In this document: positions 47,917 through 59,482 of the stretch, piece after piece
Numbering within the stretch: the first letter of the stretch is position 1
Layout: each line of letters starts with the position of its first letter
Source: Klebsormidium nitens
Taxonomy: Eukaryota; Streptophyta; Klebsormidiophyceae; Klebsormidiales; Klebsormidiaceae
NCBI GenBank assembly: GCA_000708835.1
Contig: DF236960.1
Coordinates: forward strand, 396,847-460,846
Length of the DNA: 64,000 nt
Reading direction: 5' to 3'
The notes under the pieces: model-generated
Databases searched by the model: none
Told to the model about the DNA's origin: nothing
Seen by the model: only the letters and a program-made list of their open reading frames with translations
Made by a program: the position numbers and the translations under genes

Positions 47917-50232
47917 TGTGAGCGCCCTATGTTTAAAATTTTGTCTCCTTGTCGTTTCGTTTCCTTCAGCATACCCTGCTCTTCAGCATACCCTTCCGTA
48001 AGGACTGATTTGCCTCCCCGTGTCGCGGCGAAACGGGCCTTCTTCAGTGTCTCTTCCGCTAGAGCCCTTTGCAGCTGGATCTTTTGCAAGCGCAATGGTA
48101 AGTTGTCAGTGAAAGCGAGGAGTCGTCGCAAAACCAGATCCCAGCTCTTAGGGCCACCAATGACTTAGACCAGCTCTCGTGAACTCATTTCTGTAGAGTG
48201 TAAGTTTTCTAGCCTTTGAAGTCTTTGCGCCAGCTAAAGCAACAGATTGAGCCAGGTACAACTAAGAGTCTGCCTTTTCTTCCGGTTGCATCATACTTGA
48301 CTTGAAGCTCACCGCTTCGCTGGAGTTTGAGCTTTTGCGGTTGCTGACTTGTGTGGAAACTGACACTTGGTGGCTTTTCCAAGAAAACTTTTTTCATCTC
48401 TATTTTCTTGGTTTTGCTTACGTCACCAGCGCAGCAAAAGCAGAATCTAGTACTTAACGAGTCGTCGGCGTGGCTCAGATGGGATGGCGGTTGTGATCAG
48501 CTAGTGGCCCGACTTATCATCACATACGAAGAGGAGTCTTCTCTTGATAAAGAGAGGAGTTTTCTTTCCTTTTAGAAACGAGAGAATTAATGAGTCTTGT
48601 GATGAAGTTCAGAACTCACACTGGCCCCTTGTTTTGCAAGGAATCTCTTTCAGCATCGCGCGCATATAGTGACCAGTAGCTGTTGGGCAGGCTCCCTTTG
48701 TTGACTCTCTAGCTGACGTGCAGCGTGATACATATACAGTCGGACCAGAACCAGATGGGTACGTGGCATGTCACACTAGCGGGCTCAAAGGACGTGCGCT
48801 TGTAAGAAGCCCTACTATAGTATGCGCAGACCATCATGACGCCGCGCGCGCCGGCATCAGGCTAGGTTTTGAGAATGATCGTAGCATGCAATGCCATGAT
48901 GCACCGTAGATTCTGAGATTTAGCGTGCATGACCCCTACGTGGCCGCTAACTAAGCGCGACATGAGATTTGACACGAATGTGCGCGGCCGCCTCGGCCGC
49001 AGGCTGTCTAGGAACGTGGCCGCTAGTGCGCGGAGCGCCACGCACGAATCATGTGAAAAGCATGTTACATAGATTTTATATGACGATCCGGTCCACATTG
49101 GCATGGCACACTGCATGGCTGTACGATGGTACTAAACCCTGGGAAAACCCGGCCCTTAATGATTAAGCGCTTGTTCAATCTGCCGGCCAAACTTAGTCGA
49201 TTTAATTATCAGCCAGCGCGCGGCGGCGCAAGCTCATGTATGCAGAGCGGCCGCGCCGGGCCACGCGACCTCCGACAAACTTGGAGTCGGGGTATGTAGC
49301 CAAAGTACGTGACTCACATATGTGGCATTGAATGGAATCTGAGCAGCTAGTGCTTGAGAGCTGGCGGGCCATGCGTCGCATGCACCCCGGGTGCTATAGA
49401 AGCTGATTACAAGTCACAGTGATCGTGATCGGACCAGACACGCCGCCGCCGGGACGATTGTGGAGATCGACCTTGGAACACGCCGCGCGTGCCAGCTCAG
49501 GCGATGAAAACTGAATTGAATCTTATTTACTGAGTGGTTATCATTGCGCCCGGCAGCGCTCTCAAGTAGTCCTTCAATAATTTGGGCGCTAGCTGCATGA
49601 CCGATTGCAGCATTCCGTGCACGATATTGAACGTCCGCTGCGACGGACTCAAGCCGTGAAGCGCTAAAGTACAGCCAACGCGCCGGCGGGGTGGCGATCG
49701 TCAGTGTCACCTGAAGTTAGCATCACGGTGACGACTCATAGAATCAGTAATTCATGGTATGGACCATTTGCCATGTTTACTTAATAATGTGCGAAAATAT
49801 GCAAGAAGCAATACTGAAACGATTAATGACAAGATCCACGTTAACAGAAAAATGGTGGACTGGGCGGCCCCCGGGCCAGCGCGGCGGGCCCACCGCTAGA
49901 ACAGGAGATCTGCAGCGCGCAAACTGGAAGTCTGGTTGAGAGGTCAGTATAAGAGCATGCACTTGTAATCATGGTTCTGTCGACATACTGAGATTAATTG
50001 TGCTGTCTCCGGCTGCCTGCTTCATAAGTGAATTAATTGTCACGAGTCCCCGCATCTGAAATTCAACGGCGACGCGACTTCCGACCTGCTATACGCACGT
50101 GACGCCTGCAGCATGGGGCCTGTAAATCTCTCGATAGCCTCGCTGGCCTCATCTATTGCCGCTCGCCGTGACAGCGGATTCTGTCGCACCCACGTGACAT
50201 CACTTCCTTGCTACCGCTGACAGTAAAGTAAT
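47917..50232. other. Region without a confident gene
   Basis: A 230 bp stretch at 47935-48165 is open on both strands with splice-like edges either way: a plus-strand donor ATG|GTAAGTT near 48098, and a minus-strand Lys/Glu-rich frame with ALAEETLKKARFAATRGGKS. The true strand cannot be settled by eye. From ~48.6 to 50.2 kb I see only short frames. Confidence 0.4.
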
Positions 50233-50764
50233 TCAGTGATCGCCGCCCGAGTTTCCGAGAAGGACTGCCGACCCAAACATTCCACTGGATCCTTCTTCGA
50301 TCTCCAACCTTAGATCGTCGAAGAACGGCCAACTGGCTCCTATATACGTCTGCTGAGATTGAACCAGCTCTTCCGTAGACCCAGCAGAATACTGACTACC
50401 GTCTTCTGAGCTTTGATCAAAGTAGTATCTCGTATCGGCCAAGTGCATGGCGCCTGAACCGTCAAGGACAATTTCGTGGTCGTCAGTTGTCGTAAAATCA
50501 TACCGGACTGGAGACGGCAGGAGGGACCGGGGAGAACTAGGATCGGGAGAAAAGTCGACGATTGACGGTGAAACGTCCTCGTCCTGGCGCAGCTGGGGCA
50601 CGGCTGGGAGGGCGAAAGTCGCTAGATCGCTCGTGGTTGACAGCAAGTCATACAGAGCCTCGGGGGAGATGACCGGGCTTGATAAGGGCGGGCAGCTTGC
50701 AGAGCGCCGGTGGCGATTGGTGCGGCCGGAGAATGTGTCCGACCAGTGCAACGGGCGTCCTGCA
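50233..50764 (-). CDS. Orphan terminal exon, unrecognised acidic Ser-rich protein
   Basis: A minus-strand frame runs from a good acceptor (CTATCTGCAG just above 50764) to a stop at 50233. It has no usable ATG, so it reads as a last exon whose upstream exons lie at higher coordinates. The ~175 residues are rich in Ser, Asp and Glu with little order-promoting sequence, apart from NRHRRSASCPPLSSP near the start, a possible basophilic-kinase site. The opposite strand is also open from an ATG at 50447, so the strand choice rests on composition and the acceptor. Upstream exons were not identified. Confidence 0.35.
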
Positions 50765-53752
50765 GATAGCGATCAGACTTCTTCTAGGACGAATCCTATT
50801 TCAAGTCCAAGGGGAACTAGTTTAAATGTGACCATAGGTCCCCGGCCTCGTTCGACTTGAGAGTAACCAAGACTCCCAAAAGATCAGTCTCATGCAAAGC
50901 CCTTTAACGAGTGCCGAAACTTGTGAAATGCCTTTGGTATCCTTTGGTGGGCTGAAACTTCCTAACTCGCGAAGCCGTCTGCGCAGATATCAAGCAACAC
51001 TCCCAAGGCCACTTTCTAGTGCACCATCAAAAGATGCACCATCCATCGGATTCAGAGCTTTGAAAGTACATGACTGTTATGCCGGGCGTAAAGTGATTCT
51101 ATGCTCATGAGAGGTAGAGAGCCTTCGCAGCTCCGGAAAAACTATCTCCCAGGCTCTAAAAGACAGAAACAAGGTGAAGCAACCGTCACCCTTACTCCCG
51201 ATTGGCACACGCCTGGCTGTCGCCCCAGAGATTGGTCTCCAACGAGGGCTAGGAAATGTGAGTATTGCCAGCCCCCTCGCTGGTTGGATGATTTGTAGTC
51301 CTCTTCTAAGTCTGTAGATCTTAACAAACTGTAACCTGCTCCCCTCTTCACCCGGGTTGCTCCCCCGGAATGTGCTTCTGATGTCACTTGGTAAGAGTCG
51401 GGCAGTAGCAAAGAAGGAGAAGTCTGAAGCTGCCAAGAGAGAAAGGAGAAGCCTTAAGAGGGGCTTGTGGGCCGTCAGCACTGGATGCAAGTCAGCCCAC
51501 GTGCACCCCTCTACTATCACGCAAACGAGAAAGCGAGTAGCGCGCTCCTTCCCACTCTGAACCTCCACCAGGCTATCACCTGAGGAGAACATGGTGACTG
51601 AATTCTCGGCAACAAATCTTGACAAGCGTTGAAGATGAACTGGGACTCAATGCGATTTGCAGCGGCGCTATCTCTTTTAAACCGTTGGTTTCCTTGTGAA
51701 CATGCAAGTGGGAGTATGTTCTTCTTCTGGAATGTTTTCTGCCGTTTCCTGGAGTCTCAATCACGACAATATGCGAGATCGCTGAGCTAAGTATAGAGGA
51801 ACATCCAGAAGAAGCGCTGTTTGGGTATGCTAAGCGCCTCCAGTGAACCAAGGCCGGTAGAAGCCCTCGTCTGACCCAAATAAACGTCACATCAACGAAC
51901 CACCATACTTACCGGAGACAGCCACTTGCAGTGCGACCACAAATCATGGACCTGCAATGCCGGAGTTCCTTTACATTGATGTGACTACTTTACTTTGAAG
52001 GAGATGTAGCACGTGCGCAACGTCTCGTACGTGATTCGTGCAACGAGGCTTCCAAAAACATCGGGACAACGGAAATCGCATCGCATGTGGGACCCAAATT
52101 TCGGCAGCTTCCGAGTGTCAGCTGCACGTCATCCTTTGCGCGAGCTCACCATTCTTTGAACCCACCCAGGGCATCATTGATTACCCTAAGCTTTTGTGTG
52201 TGAGGTTAGCGTCTAGACAATGATTGTAACGATAAAGTCTTCCCCAGGGTCTCCCTATGGAAAGCAGGACCTCAGATTTATCAAGCCTTGGTTGTCAGAT
52301 CAGAGTCTCGCCTTCAGGGCCCAGAGAACCGTGTTTCAACCGTGCGTTCAATCAACACCAAGTAGGTAAGACACTGGTCTGTCAGCGCGGTGGCCGCCAG
52401 TACTAATGGCCCCCCGACGTTTACTTCCTCAGATTGTCGAGCGCCGCCGCGCCGATTTGGGCAATCTCGTCCATCTCGCCAAGACTGCAGCTCTAAGCAG
52501 AAGCGCGCCCTTACTCGGAGACAATATCCATGCCTCCGAAAAGGGTGCTTCGTACTGCCAACAGAATCACCAAACAAGAGGCGCTAAATTTGATCGAGGA
52601 GAAGCGGAATGTAGCTAGCCAAAGAAGTTATAACGGCGGAGTTCAGATATGCATAATGGAACTGATACTTTCTTTGGTCGAAAAGGAAGCTTAGCCGCCA
52701 ATCAGGCCGCGGGCCGGCACGACGCAGGCTCACCAGCTGTCGGGTGCAAGAGGCGACTGATGGTTTCGAAAAGAGCCGGAACAGAAATGAGCCAGTAACG
52801 GTCTGCAGTGATTTCTCGCCATGCTGCTGGAGGTTTGCAGCGAAGAGTGAAACTATCGGCATTCGCAAGGGCTCAATGATGGAAGTGAGATTCACAAACC
52901 AGTTTGCGGCGTAAGGCTTGTGAGACCCATAAGTTTGGTCAACTAGAATTAATCGTACAACAAACATGAAAGGACGACAAAGTATGTTCATTTAATGACT
53001 TTGTCCTTTCAAGTCGTCGCGCGCCCATTTGATCGTTCTGGATCCTGAAATGAAATTTTCACCGGTCGATTCATTGTAAAGCGAAGTATGAACATGTATC
53101 CCCAGGGCCTTCAGGCCGCCGGTCACTCTATTATTAAAATGGCCTGACATGCTCGGTGTTCGACCAGCCGAACTCGTGCTCGGGCCTACCAAGGCTTTTA
53201 GCATCTTTACACCAGTCGAGAAGGAGGGCCAAGCAAAGGCTTTGAGAAAATGAGAATTTGTCAGCAAAAAGGAACCTGAAAAGACGCACGAAAGGTCTTG
53301 TATTGAGCTAATGGTGAAAATGGAGATACGTCGGTTGTCAATATCAAGGAAAGAAGACTTCAAAGGACGGCAGGACTTGGAAGGTAGCAAGTCGAACATC
53401 TTACAGAATCTGGGGATCCTCGACTGATCGACTGATTGGATTTTCCTAAGCTTCCTAAGCTAGCTATAGGACTACAAAGAATCTAAAGACGCTAATCGTT
53501 CACGACTTTGACACCTGTAAATCATGACCCTTAATACGTGATACCTTGTCCGGGATTCTAGATAATCAGACACGTAAGACGCTATAAGATTTTCCAGAAT
53601 AAGGTCGCTGCTACTTTGAAGCGTCGCTTGAGTCCTTGAGGGCAAACCAGTCAGTTCGTCGACCTTCTAAGTGTCCTTAATTTCCATCTCTCTAAGGCAC
53701 TTAGTATCTAGCTTGTTCTCAATGTCATGATAGACCTGAGGTCTGCTCTGGA
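50765..53752. other. Region without a confident gene
   Basis: About 3 kb lies upstream of the orphan exon and downstream of TraB-4. Minus-strand frames at 52584-52991 and 52992-53399 (the latter with an ATG at 53399), and a 70-codon plus-strand frame at 52406-52618 starting MAPRRLLPQIV, are the longest. None has a recognisable domain or a convincing splice chain. Confidence 0.4.
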
Positions 53753-56700
53753 CTACATGGTTTCAAAGCAGTCTCCGGTCTCGCAAAACAGCTGATCTGG
53801 CACCGGAACAGGCGTCAAGCTAGCGGTCCCTCTGGCCTCCATCTGACGTGTCGCCTCGTCCAAGTAGGCCCCAAACTGGGTCCATTTGGCAGTTAGTGCG
53901 GCAAGTCCTAGCTGGATGCCACCCCCAGCTAAAGCACCTCCAGCGCCAAGCCTGCGCATAAGCCGCGGTCGCTTATAACACGCCAGCGCACCGGCGGCGA
54001 CACCGGCAGCGACCGCTACCCCTCCAGTGGTGACCCGGAATCCCAGGGAGCTTGGTACCTGCAGGGGTCTCGTATAGAGATTCCTACGAAAGCTACATGG
54101 TCTTGCTCTTGAATTCGCGTCTGTTTTCCTTAACGGGTTCGTCTCTTCATCTGTTTGCAAGACCTTTAGGTTGACCGGAGCATGCACACCGAGTTTCGAC
54201 AAGGGGTCAACTGAGTAATGAAACGTGCCTCCTCAAGAAACTGCGCTCTTTCAAAGCTTTGTACCTAGTCTGGTCCAATTCCTATGTTCGTAATACTAAC
54301 AGACTCTCACGGTTATTTGAAGACCACTGAGAGACGAGTCGTTGCTCGATGCACATTTTAGCATCTAATATACCCATACGATGCGGATCTGCCCAACTCC
54401 GTTCCGCCGGACTCAAGCAGAACAGATCACTTGCCTGATCCGCTTGCCTCTCAGGTAACGTTGCATCTCGCCGTTTCGCCTTTCCCTCCAGGTTGATGTG
54501 GCGCGCGAGAGTGTACTCAGCAAAACGCGCACTGACGCCGGGGACGTGCGCCGCCCCTACGACGGCCACGACCGTCGTTTTGGGCTGCGCTGCAAGCTGC
54601 GCGAGTCTCTGCAACCACGGATTTAGAAGCGGCTTAGTTCGGGGTGTCCGGATTGAAGAATCAAGGCCAAATAGTTCGGCTGAACTGTCTGAGGTGTTTG
54701 CAGCGAGGTGAAGACAGTCTGGTGATCGCAGTCAGTAATCCGCTGTCGAGAAGGCCGCTAGCCACCAGGCCGCTTCGAAGCGAGAAAACCCTTTCAGCCC
54801 GTTGGTGGGCTTGTTGCTTGAAACAAATGTCACTTTGCTGGTGATCAGGAATCTTACTGCTTCTTTGACAGTGTACCAGTCAAGAACACTAGCCACGGAG
54901 TTCCGAGCATTACACTCTACAGTAGAATTTGAAACGTAGGGCACAGTCAATCGTGATATAAATCTTCTAGCTCGAGAATTGAGCCATCAATCAAACACAA
55001 TCCTTTTGCTGGCTCACATAAAGCTGCCTTGCGGGACGAGCCGCCTAGTTGGAATCGGCTCGTGACGACTCGCATATAACTTACAGCGCCCATGTGGTCG
55101 TCTCGCTCGTCGAGAAAGGCTGCAGCCACGCTGGCAGGTCTTCCTTTCAATCCTTGATCAGCGCCATCGAAGCCGTTCCGACGCACCTTGTTGAGCACTT
55201 TGGTGCTGCACGAGCGATACGCCGCAACATCCTCCAGCGGAACGGGACGTCCTGGGGAAAATCGGGCATGAATTGAGTCGCATGCCAATTCCAGTTTGCA
55301 CTACCTCAAACGGCATCTAACGCTGTTTTTGGCAGACTTATCCATGTACTCAACCAGAGCTTATAAACTCCTCAGCTATAAAGTCTTACCGTACAAACAC
55401 GAGGAGCCATTGAATCTTTGATTTAAGTTCCTGGATTTCTCTGACCACAGGGAGCTTTGGCTCCAAACAGGAGCTGAACCGGGGCCGAACTGGAGGACTC
55501 CGCTCCTGAAAAGTGGCGGACGAACCGGAGCTAGGCCCTGGTTTGAGGCCGGTTTGCTGAGAACAGGAACCGGTTCATGAGAATCGGCTCCGATTCGGAA
55601 GGACCGGTTCCTTTTCCTTCTGAACCGGCCTTGAACCGGGTCCTAGCTCCGGTACGTCCGCCCCTTTTCCGGAGCGGAATGCTCCGGTTCTGACCCTGTT
55701 TGCCTCCGTTTTAAAGCCAAACTTTGGCATGCGTGCACACTATACATACAGCCATCATCTGTCCACAGAGCGCTTTCAATGATGGATGTATGTATAGTGT
55801 GCACGCATGCCTAAGCGTCTAGCTAGGTCGCACTCACCTTCTAGGAATGCTTGGAAGACCCTCTCAAATGCGTCCACTGGTCCTGTTGGATCGTCACAAG
55901 CGCTTTTCAACATTCCCTCGATGTAGCCCCGATCTGCCGCCTCCATCTGTACCTTTGCAGAATCACGTCGGATTACTACAGTACAAGTATCCCGCCGTTG
56001 GAAAAGCCACAGACCGTCATGTACCCATGGTTTCTTCGCTAAGTTGAGGTTGCGAAAGCCAAAGCATCCTTGCAAGCACATGAAAGTGAGCCCAGGAGTT
56101 AAAAACCCCGTGAATCCCGTCGGAAAAGTCTTGGTGCTGGGTACGTCGCAAGCAAGTTTTTATTGGCCTTGATGGCAACTCGCATTAGACGGCCTTACAT
56201 GAGACAACCAACTTCAGGCTCACCTCCGATTGTCCGGACTGCTCCTCTTTTTCCGCATGCTCTGCATACGCCTTGGATATCCTGGAACCAGTCAATTTGT
56301 GATCCCTGTGTCCCCAGAAACATCATGTGTGAGTTCTCAGAGAATGGAAAGAAGTGGTCGGCAGAAGATTTGCCATTCAGAAAAGCACGAGCTGCTCTGT
56401 GAACTTCAACGCCTCCAATAAGGAAGTCAATCGGTAACAACATTTTAATCTGCACTAAAAAGTACGCGTATATTGCTTAGTGATGGTGATGGACGTATCC
56501 AGGTAGATCTACATTCGGGAGAAAGGATTCTGCTTGGCTTCTAAAGTTGTACTCACTGGTCAATGAGTTCGATGGGGATTTGCAGGCGCCGAGCAGTCTG
56601 AATTGCGGATTGCATATCACCTCCGTAGTCCGTGCCCACAACCTGGATGCATAGAAGAAAAAAGCAGTTGCACTTCAAATAGAAAAATTAGCGTGACGGT

Positions 56701-58099
56701 ATGCTTGGACCCGCTTTGTGTGTGCAATTCCACTCGAGTCTGAGGGTTTCCAGAACAGCTTACGATGCCCATAAAAGTTGGCAGCTAGATTTTGCCCGGA
56801 CGTGGATAGCACTGAATGAGCACAGCCGGAACAACCGTGAGCATTCTTGTTTCTGTATATTTCACAAGCCAAGCAACCGTCGTCTGCAGTCCGGTTGATT
56901 AGCCGAAGAGTATTATCAAATAAGCTGGTTACCTGACTGAAGAAGACCATCTGCAGGTACGCCCCCCACAGCTCCTCAAAACTCGAATACTTCGTCCATC
57001 TGACGTAGAGAGCCTGCAATTTCCCAAATTGGGCTTTCAGAAAGCTGTGGGCTGGGCGTCGGAGAAACGGCCGGATTGTAAGTGAAGTCGTACTTTAAAT
57101 AGCTGTCGCTCGCCAGCCGTCTGCGTATCGTTGCACACGAATACATACATCCCTCGCGCAGAGCCGCCTAAGCCGCCTAATGTAATTTCTGTTGGCGTCA
57201 CAGACATGACTGCGTGCATCAGGAGCTACAGGTCGTGCTTGCAAGAAAAGACCGTTTCACCTTCCATGTTGTGGTGCCCAGATCGTCCCGTATTTTCGCA
57301 AAGTACCCGCCTTCAATGCGGGCGAGCCTTTCGGGATCAAGCTGCAAAGACGAGAACTGTCAGTGCACGTCCGGTACAGCTGGATCTTTGGGTTTTGGGC
57401 GACCTTAAGAACGTAATTCCCGAGACAATCCCTTCTTCAAAAGCTACTCCACCGTAAGTTCTGTTAGAGAAGTAGGGCAAAGTCTGCAACAAACTCGTCC
57501 TGTCAAACAATCTGGCGTGAAATAATCTCGCCTGCATGAAAAGGAGAGTTTCCTGATTAGGGAGACTTTCTTTCACTCTTTGTAGGAGACCGAACAAAGC
57601 TTCTGTCAGACACCCACAACTCCGACAGACACTAGGGTCTATGACTTGCCTGCTCAAATAACATCGAAGCTCGTGCACTGACCTCTATAGCGACAATGTC
57701 TGGTTTCACTTCCTCGATAAGCATTCTGACGTCATCCGCGCTGGCCTTTGAAATGTGAACGGTGCCGATGAGGTACACCAGGCTGCCCGTGGCGGGATTC
57801 TGGAGAACTCTGACGAAGACCTTGTTTTCCGGCGGAACTCGTAGCAGGTCTAGGTGCCGGCGGCTCACGAACAGCGGAAGGACCTCTTTAGGCTGAGAGT
57901 CGATCACCTGAAATACTCTTTTCAATGGATACTCTGGGCGAAGAATTTCTGTGATGCGGTGTTCGGCCAGAGGGTCGGAGGCGAGATCAGGGAATGGTGG
58001 AGCAGAGAGGGCTTTTTCAGTTTCTTCCTCGCCTAAGGAGCTAGAAATTCTGGGCATAATGGCCCCTGGTGCTGGAAGCGAGGGCCGGGAGAAAGCCAT
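53753..58099 (-). CDS. TraB-family protein 4 (502 aa, nine exons)
   Basis: Exons in coding order are 58099-57683, 57341-57261, 57013-56933, 56642-56557, 56305-56224, 55952-55838, 55251-55085, 54608-54435 and 54058-53753. The joined frame is open and the intron phases match the other copies. Blocks are LIGTVHISKAS (G112/H115), IVAIE (E139), FLDERDDHMGA at the exon 7 end, VVGAAHVPGVSARFAEY (G361/H364), and a Gly/Ala-rich membrane region with ACYKRPRLM in exon 9. The frame is open for 53 codons above the ATG at 58099 but has no ATG there, so 58099 is chosen; it also aligns with the TraB-3 start. The last intron starts CAG|GCAAGT, a GC donor like that of TraB-3. Intron 6 holds two foldbacks. TraB-3 is the closest relative in the window. 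Confidence 0.88.
55453..55718. repeat. Imperfect ~260 bp foldback in TraB-4 intron 6
   Basis: Two arms rich in GAACCGG are inverted copies of each other. The left arm holds CTCCGCTCCTGAAAAG, GGCGGACG, ACCGGAGCTAGG and GGCCGGTT. The right arm, read in reverse complement, holds TTCCGCTCCGGAAAAG, GGCGGACG, ACCGGAGCTAGG and GGCCGGTT in the same order. This looks like a MITE-type foldback inserted in the intron. Confidence 0.8.
55727..55810. repeat. Near-perfect 32 bp hairpin next to the intron foldback
   Basis: Arms 55727-55758 and 55779-55810 are complementary at all but two positions over 32 bp, with a 20 bp loop. The outer end is GCATGCGTGCACACTATACA. It ends 27 bp from the donor of TraB-4 exon 6. 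It could be the terminal inverted repeat of a small element or a small-RNA precursor. Confidence 0.85.
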
Positions 58100-59482
58100 G
58101 GCTGGAGGTTTTTGAGGTATCGAGCCGGCAGCTTGTGGTTTGATTACACCCAGAGCCGCTGAACTAGGTGACTGTGAAAATGGGAAGCCTTTGCTTGATC
58201 TGTAAGCCGACGCGCGAGAGCAGAAACAACGTTGAAAAACGTCCAGACTTCGAGGCAAAAGAAGAGTCCTGCATGACAGCGACTCGGAGACAGCTTATCT
58301 GGTCGAAAGAAGTACTATCGGACTGCTAGCTTGTACAGCAGCGCCTCAGCTCACGATCATATGGTCTATTGCACTCTGGACTCGGCAGCATCCGAGCGCA
58401 GCTGGTCTTGTCCGATTGTCCCTCGCGAGGCACCAATTGATTTGACTACCACTGTCATCACCAAACTGCATCATGCTCTGGCGTCCGGTCGGCGCAGTCG
58501 TCTCAGGCTCGTGAGGGCCGGCGCGCAGTCTTCGCAGGCGCCGCATCGGAAGGTTGACCGTCAGCCGGGAGGAGTCGCAGACTCGGCTACCGTACTGATT
58601 TTTTAACAGCGCCGAGAGCAGCGACCTTCGCCGTGTGGCACACCCGTCACGGGTCGCCGTCCGGTCCGAGAGTCGGCCATTAGTACGGCAGCTCCGACCA
58701 ACCGGCCGGGGCCGATCGCCCATGTAGGGGTTGCTGGTGCCAAGTTACCCGGTACAGATACTGGTAACTCCGGGGTGACTTAACGGGTACAGCCCTTAGT
58801 ACAGCCGCTATGAATTGGCTGAAGCTGCCACTCAGCGCGGCCGCGTAATCAATCCGGATTTCGAGGAACCGGACCGTCCGACCTGCGGCACTGACGGTCC
58901 AATCTTCATATGCATTGCGCCTTACAGCCTGGCCTGGCCTGCTGGTCTCAGGTCTTCTGCTTGCAGTTTCGCGAGCAAGCAGGTATTCAACAGTCCGCGT
59001 GCAATTCTTTTCCAAGAGGTCATTCCTTCTACTTAGTACATATTCTCAGAAGTACGTCGCGGACTCGTCTTCACAATGTCACACGTGACAAGCACTTGAC
59101 ACGACCACTCAGGCACACTTGACAAGACCATGGGCATGAGCCAACTTTGCAGCACCTCTGCCTTGTTTTTGCAAATTCTGTGAGTTTTTGTGATCCGCCT
59201 TCTCCATGATTGTCATGAGCTAGCTCGAGGATCATTGAGTACTAAGGCCGTGCTCGCGCTTTGCGGCAATCATAGAATTAACTTCAAAACCTTGGCTTTT
59301 CCGCAGTGCGCCGCCGGCAAGCTGATCAGGCGGAACCCATGTGTACGTGCCCAGCTTGTTTTGTCAGCGCCCACTTTCAACTTTCCAAAGTTTGGGCAAT
59401 TGGGCCTTGAACCACAGAGAGACTAAATCTGCTGAGAAACTGCTGAACCGAAGCTTTACGTGACCTCATACGCCACAACAAG
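58100..59482. other. Divergent promoter region of TraB-4 and F-box/LRR-1
   Basis: About 1.4 kb separates the TraB-4 start (minus) from the F-box/LRR-1 start (plus). No other gene is seen. Open frames in the GC-rich part near 58350-58900 lack family features. Confidence 0.55.

Noticed and set aside
51077-51890. Minus-strand frames of 100-180 codons upstream of the orphan exon at 50233
   Set aside because: They begin at non-ATG codons, the frames conflict with each other, and none joins in phase to the acceptor near 50765.
57683-58258. Longer TraB-4 start at 58258 giving 53 more N-terminal residues
   Set aside because: The codon at 58258 is TTG and there is no ATG before 58099; the ATG at 58099 aligns with the TraB-3 start.
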